The translations under genes were made by a program, and so were the position numbers. Below, one piece after another: positions 6,975 through 9,423 of a stretch of DNA of 9,423 nucleotides. The first letter of the stretch is position 1, and each line of letters starts with the position of its first letter. Source of the stretch: Armatimonadota bacterium (GTDB lineage Bacteria > Armatimonadota > Zipacnadia > Zipacnadales > UBA11051); assembly GCA_003542955.1 (NCBI GenBank), contig DPJP01000248.1, positions 1 to 9,423 of the forward strand. Direction: 5' to 3'. The notes under the pieces were generated by a model. That model was not told the DNA's origin and searched no databases. It worked only from the letters and a program-made list of their open reading frames with translations.

Positions 6975-7019
6975 GGCAGGGGGTGATGATCGCACCTGTG
7001 ATGGTGCAATTTCCCTGCC
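6975..7019 (-). promoter_or_regulatory. Two-part stem-loop abutting the ribosome binding site of the small gene
   Basis: On the - strand GGCAGGG (7019-7013) pairs with CCCTGCC (6981-6975). Inside this, GCACC (7007-7003) and GGTGC (6996-6992) enclose a six-base loop. The outer stem ends exactly where GGAGGT begins. It could stabilise or end the upstream transcript, or tune access to the site. This is read from base pairing only. Confidence 0.35.
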
Positions 7020-7040
7020 AGATGGCCGACAAGGGCAGGA

Positions 7041-8222
7041 TTACCCCACCCGCGGACCCTCGCGCTGGATCAGGTTCGGCTCATGCCAGAGGATGCGGGC
7101 CGCGTAGACGCTGTTGTCGCTGCCGTAGCGCTCGCAGCCCGCCGGCTGCATCCACTCCGCCGCGATCACCCAGCTTTCGCTCTCATTGACGGTCGTCATG
7201 GCGAAGTTGCCCAGCCGCGCGCCGCGCTGTGGGACGATGATGCGTTCGGTCTCCCTGATGACGCACAGGCGGTCGGGATCGACCTGCCCCATGACCAGCG
7301 GCGCCCGATGCCGGAAGACATGGTCGTTATCCAGTCCCCGGCGTGTGTAGACCAGGTAGAGCGCCCCGGTGTGGGTCACCCAGTGTTGCTGGGTGTTGTA
7401 GTTGCCCAGTTCCTCCCCGTCATCGAAGCGCCAGGGCACGGGCTCACCGAAGTGCAGGCCATCATCGCCTGCGGCCACATAGCCCCGCACGTCGTTGCGC
7501 AGCGTCATGTAGTACCGGCCCCGGAAGAAGGTCAACGAGGGCTCACACAGCCCCCGTGGCTCCGGTACGCTCAGGTGGTCGCCCGCCTCGATGAACTCCA
7601 GTCGCACTCCGTCGAAGCTGCAGCGCGCCACGGTCGCGTAGTAGCATGTTGTCCACGAGTTATCGGTGTCGGCGTGGTGGTAGATTGGCAGCAGGATGTC
7701 TCCATTGGGCAAGTCGACGCGCTGGCCGCTGCCGGAGCCGGCGGAGAAGTACCAGTCCTCATCGGGCAGTTCTACCGTGTCCCACTCAGCCCAGCTTCTG
7801 GCCCGCTCGTCGTACACCGTGTAGGCCGGCTGCCTGGGCCGCGGGTCGGGCATGAGCGCATCGCCGACATAACGGGCCACGTGCCCGGTGCTCAGCAGCG
7901 TTGCGCTCACCGCGTGCCACATGGGCGTGGCATCACAAATGACGGCCTCGACACCGCCGGGCTCGGCTCTTCTGCCGAGCGCGGCATGCTCGACGGGGCC
8001 GCTCCACGTCTCGCCCATGTCGTCTGTGCGCATCTCGTTGAGCGCGTAGAAGACATCCGAGCCGCTGAGCAGCAGCTTCTGCATGGTGACGACGACTGCA
8101 GGTCCGCCGCCGCGCCCGGCGCCCGGCACGGTCCCGCCCCGGGCTTGGACCCAGCACGTCTTCTTGTCATAGCCGCTGGTGATGGTATCCAGTTGCACGT
8201 CATAGCCGACTGCGTCGGGCAT
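7041..8222 (-). CDS. Sialidase-superfamily (BNR/Asp-box) beta-propeller protein
   Basis: A protein of 393 residues with the look of a six-bladed sialidase-type propeller, as found in many uncharacterised exo-alpha-sialidase-like proteins. A good Asp-box, TDDMGETW, lies at residues 66-73, and a degenerate one (AGDDGLHF) lies near 249-257. The early segment (SGSDVFYALNEMRTDDMGETW) and the conserved-looking GLCEPSLTFFRGRYYMTLR are typical of that group. I cannot point to a full arginine triad, so true sialidase activity is not shown; another glycoside hydrolase or a binding role is possible. There is no signal peptide, so it is probably cytoplasmic. The ATG at 8222 has GAGGGG ten bases upstream; a GTG at 8231 would add three residues but is only one or two bases from that site. 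It starts 35 bases after the upstream propeller gene ends, implying co-transcription. Confidence 0.85.
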   Translation of the reverse strand: MPDAVGYDVQLDTITSGYDKKTCWVQARGGTVPGAGRGGGPAVVVTMQKLLLSGSDVFYALNEMRTDDMGETWSGPVEHAALGRRAEPGGVEAVICDATPMWHAVSATLLSTGHVARYVGDALMPDPRPRQPAYTVYDERARSWAEWDTVELPDEDWYFSAGSGSGQRVDLPNGDILLPIYHHADTDNSWTTCYYATVARCSFDGVRLEFIEAGDHLSVPEPRGLCEPSLTFFRGRYYMTLRNDVRGYVAAGDDGLHFGEPVPWRFDDGEELGNYNTQQHWVTHTGALYLVYTRRGLDNDHVFRHRAPLVMGQVDPDRLCVIRETERIIVPQRGARLGNFAMTTVNESESWVIAAEWMQPAGCERYGSDNSVYAARILWHEPNLIQREGPRVG

Positions 8223-8257
8223 TGCGCTCACACCCCTCGAGTGTCCCGGCGTCGCTC

Positions 8258-9423
8258 TCAGCGGTCCAGTGTGTAGCTGTACAGGTTCGGTCCGCTTCCG
8301 AAGTAGATGCGGCCGCTGTCGATGACAATGCCGGCGGTGATCGGCACTCCGGGCCGCGCCACCTCGCGGTGGGCGAACGTACCCGGCTCAAAGCGCGCGA
8401 TGGCATCACGGTAGAGCACGTAGATGCCGCCGTCAGGACCTGTCGCCATCGTCCGCGGCGCCTGCATGCCGGTAATCGAGCCGTACTGGGTGACTTGCTC
8501 GGTGTGCAGCACTTCGCCCGTCTCCGGGGAGAGCACGAAGAAGTGGTTGGGCCGGGCCAGACCATAGACCAGCCCATCCGGGCCGACAATCAGGTCCGCG
8601 ACGGTCTTGGCATCGGGGATTGGCGTCCAACGGGCGATGACCTGCTTTGTGGCCCAGCTTATGCGGTAGACGAGCGCCTGCGTTGCCGTAGTGGTGCCGC
8701 CGGTTGCCGCCTCGACGGCTGTACCCACGATCAGGTCGCCATCGGGCAACGCCGTCAGCGCCATGACGGCCTGATCGGGCACAAGCTCCTCACGGCCCAG
8801 AATCCGCGCCTCCGTGGTTACGGTGTTGTAGATGAGCAGGCCGCCGCCCACGAGCCCGCGGGCCGGGTTGCCGCCTACGAGCAAGTGCTCGCCGTCCGGG
8901 TGTGCCAGCACCGCGTGCGGGCGCCCGTACAGATCTCGGGCCTCGGCGGCATAGTGGACCCGCTTCGGGTTGACGCCCGCGCCGAGCGCGGCGTCGGTGA
9001 AGGGTTGCGTGTGATCGTACTCCATCAGCGAGCCACAGCTGTAGACCGCCCCGTAGAGCTTCCCGCCCTGGCGTGCCCACTGGTTGATGTGCCCTCCATG
9101 GCCCCCCAGGCCCCAGTTCTCGATGCCGCCGACAGCCGGGTCGAAGCGGAAGACTCGCAGGGGGATGCCCGTGGCGCCACAGATGACCCCATCGCCGGAG
9201 GCCACGAGCGAGTAGATGCTCTTGCCGCCGCTCTCGTAGTCGAAGTGGACCTCCCGCGGGTCCTGCGCACCGGCGTCGATCACCATTGCCGTACGGTTGG
9301 CCACATCCACGGTCGTGAAGCGGGAGCCGTCGGGCCACTGGCCGTACGGGGTGACCGTCGTGTTGTAAACGGCCCTGCTGACCTCCGGGCTGCCCTCCAG
9401 CGGCTCGGCCACTCCCTGGTGCA
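8258..9423 (-). CDS. Beta-propeller repeat protein, probably cut by the window edge
   Basis: At least 384 residues of repeated beta blades. The units share a pattern of hydrophobic strand, PDG or GDG turn, strand and then a sugar- or quinoprotein-type loop, e.g. LIVGPDGLVYGLA, MATGPDGGIYVLY and LTALPDGDLIVGT. This is typical of YVTN/PQQ/SMP-30-like propellers, which bind ligands or act as scaffolds; no catalytic set is evident. The frame is open to the end of the window. The first possible start, GTG at 9412, has AGGGA directly against it, too close for normal initiation, and the sequence there already reads like mid-protein. The 5' end is therefore probably missing. The gene ends with TGA at 8260-8258, 35 bases before the sialidase-like gene, which suggests an operon of two propeller proteins, possibly for handling or sensing host- or plant-derived glycans (inference). 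Confidence 0.8.
   Translation of the reverse strand, partial: HQGVAEPLEGSPEVSRAVYNTTVTPYGQWPDGSRFTTVDVANRTAMVIDAGAQDPREVHFDYESGGKSIYSLVASGDGVICGATGIPLRVFRFDPAVGGIENWGLGGHGGHINQWARQGGKLYGAVYSCGSLMEYDHTQPFTDAALGAGVNPKRVHYAAEARDLYGRPHAVLAHPDGEHLLVGGNPARGLVGGGLLIYNTVTTEARILGREELVPDQAVMALTALPDGDLIVGTAVEAATGGTTTATQALVYRISWATKQVIARWTPIPDAKTVADLIVGPDGLVYGLARPNHFFVLSPETGEVLHTEQVTQYGSITGMQAPRTMATGPDGGIYVLYRDAIARFEPGTFAHREVARPGVPITAGIVIDSGRIYFGSGPNLYSYTLDR

Noticed and set aside
6255..6986. + strand frame of 243 codons at the end of the protease gene
   Set aside because: It is out of frame with the FlgD-like domain, which has clear protein-level features, and runs into the - strand small gene.
7083..8276. 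Long + strand open frame (397 codons) opposite the sialidase-like gene
   Set aside because: It mirrors the - strand gene, which has a clear Asp-box and family-like segments. The + strand translation has no recognisable motif and is a by-product of high GC.

Overview
The window is GC-rich bacterial DNA. It carries five protein-coding genes and one very small one, with no rRNA, tRNA, CRISPR array, transposase or integrase that I can see. A very large exported multidomain protein with a FlgD-like C-terminal domain, together with a sialidase-fold protein beside a second beta-propeller, is the style of uncultured Armatimonadota, Planctomycetota or similar phyla. That placement rests on protein style only, not on a marker gene.

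Layout. The left part (+ strand) holds a class II, self-inhibited Fic AMP-transferase (77-1285). It is followed by an unrecognised helical protein (1367-1759) whose true start is unclear. An imperfect palindrome and a third matching half-site lie between the two. A gene-free stretch of 284 bases (1760-2043) holds a pair of related stem-loops in inverted orientation (REPIN-like) and a short palindrome. The centre is one gene (2044-6753, TTG start with a strong Shine-Dalgarno). It encodes a 1569-residue secreted protein made of a signal peptide, a GATase-like domain, a gluzincin metalloprotease domain with HELNH and a downstream EFFA glutamate (lethal-factor-like pattern), five Ig/PKD-like domains each with a conserved cysteine pair, a long beta-rich region and a FlgD-like Ig domain.

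The right part (- strand) faces the protease gene. A GC-rich hairpin (6778-6812) separates the two convergent units. Reading leftward, the - strand genes are a beta-propeller protein that runs off the window (8258-9423), a sialidase-superfamily protein (7041-8222) and a 49-residue coiled-coil protein (6812-6961). Close spacing suggests one transcript. A stem-loop sits directly against the ribosome binding site of the smallest gene.

How they work together: the two propeller genes probably belong to one carbohydrate-related or sensing function. The giant protease looks like a stand-alone surface or secreted enzyme. The Fic protein is probably an independent regulatory or toxin-like module. No single pathway links all the genes. 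The most unusual item is the domain architecture of the giant metalloprotease.
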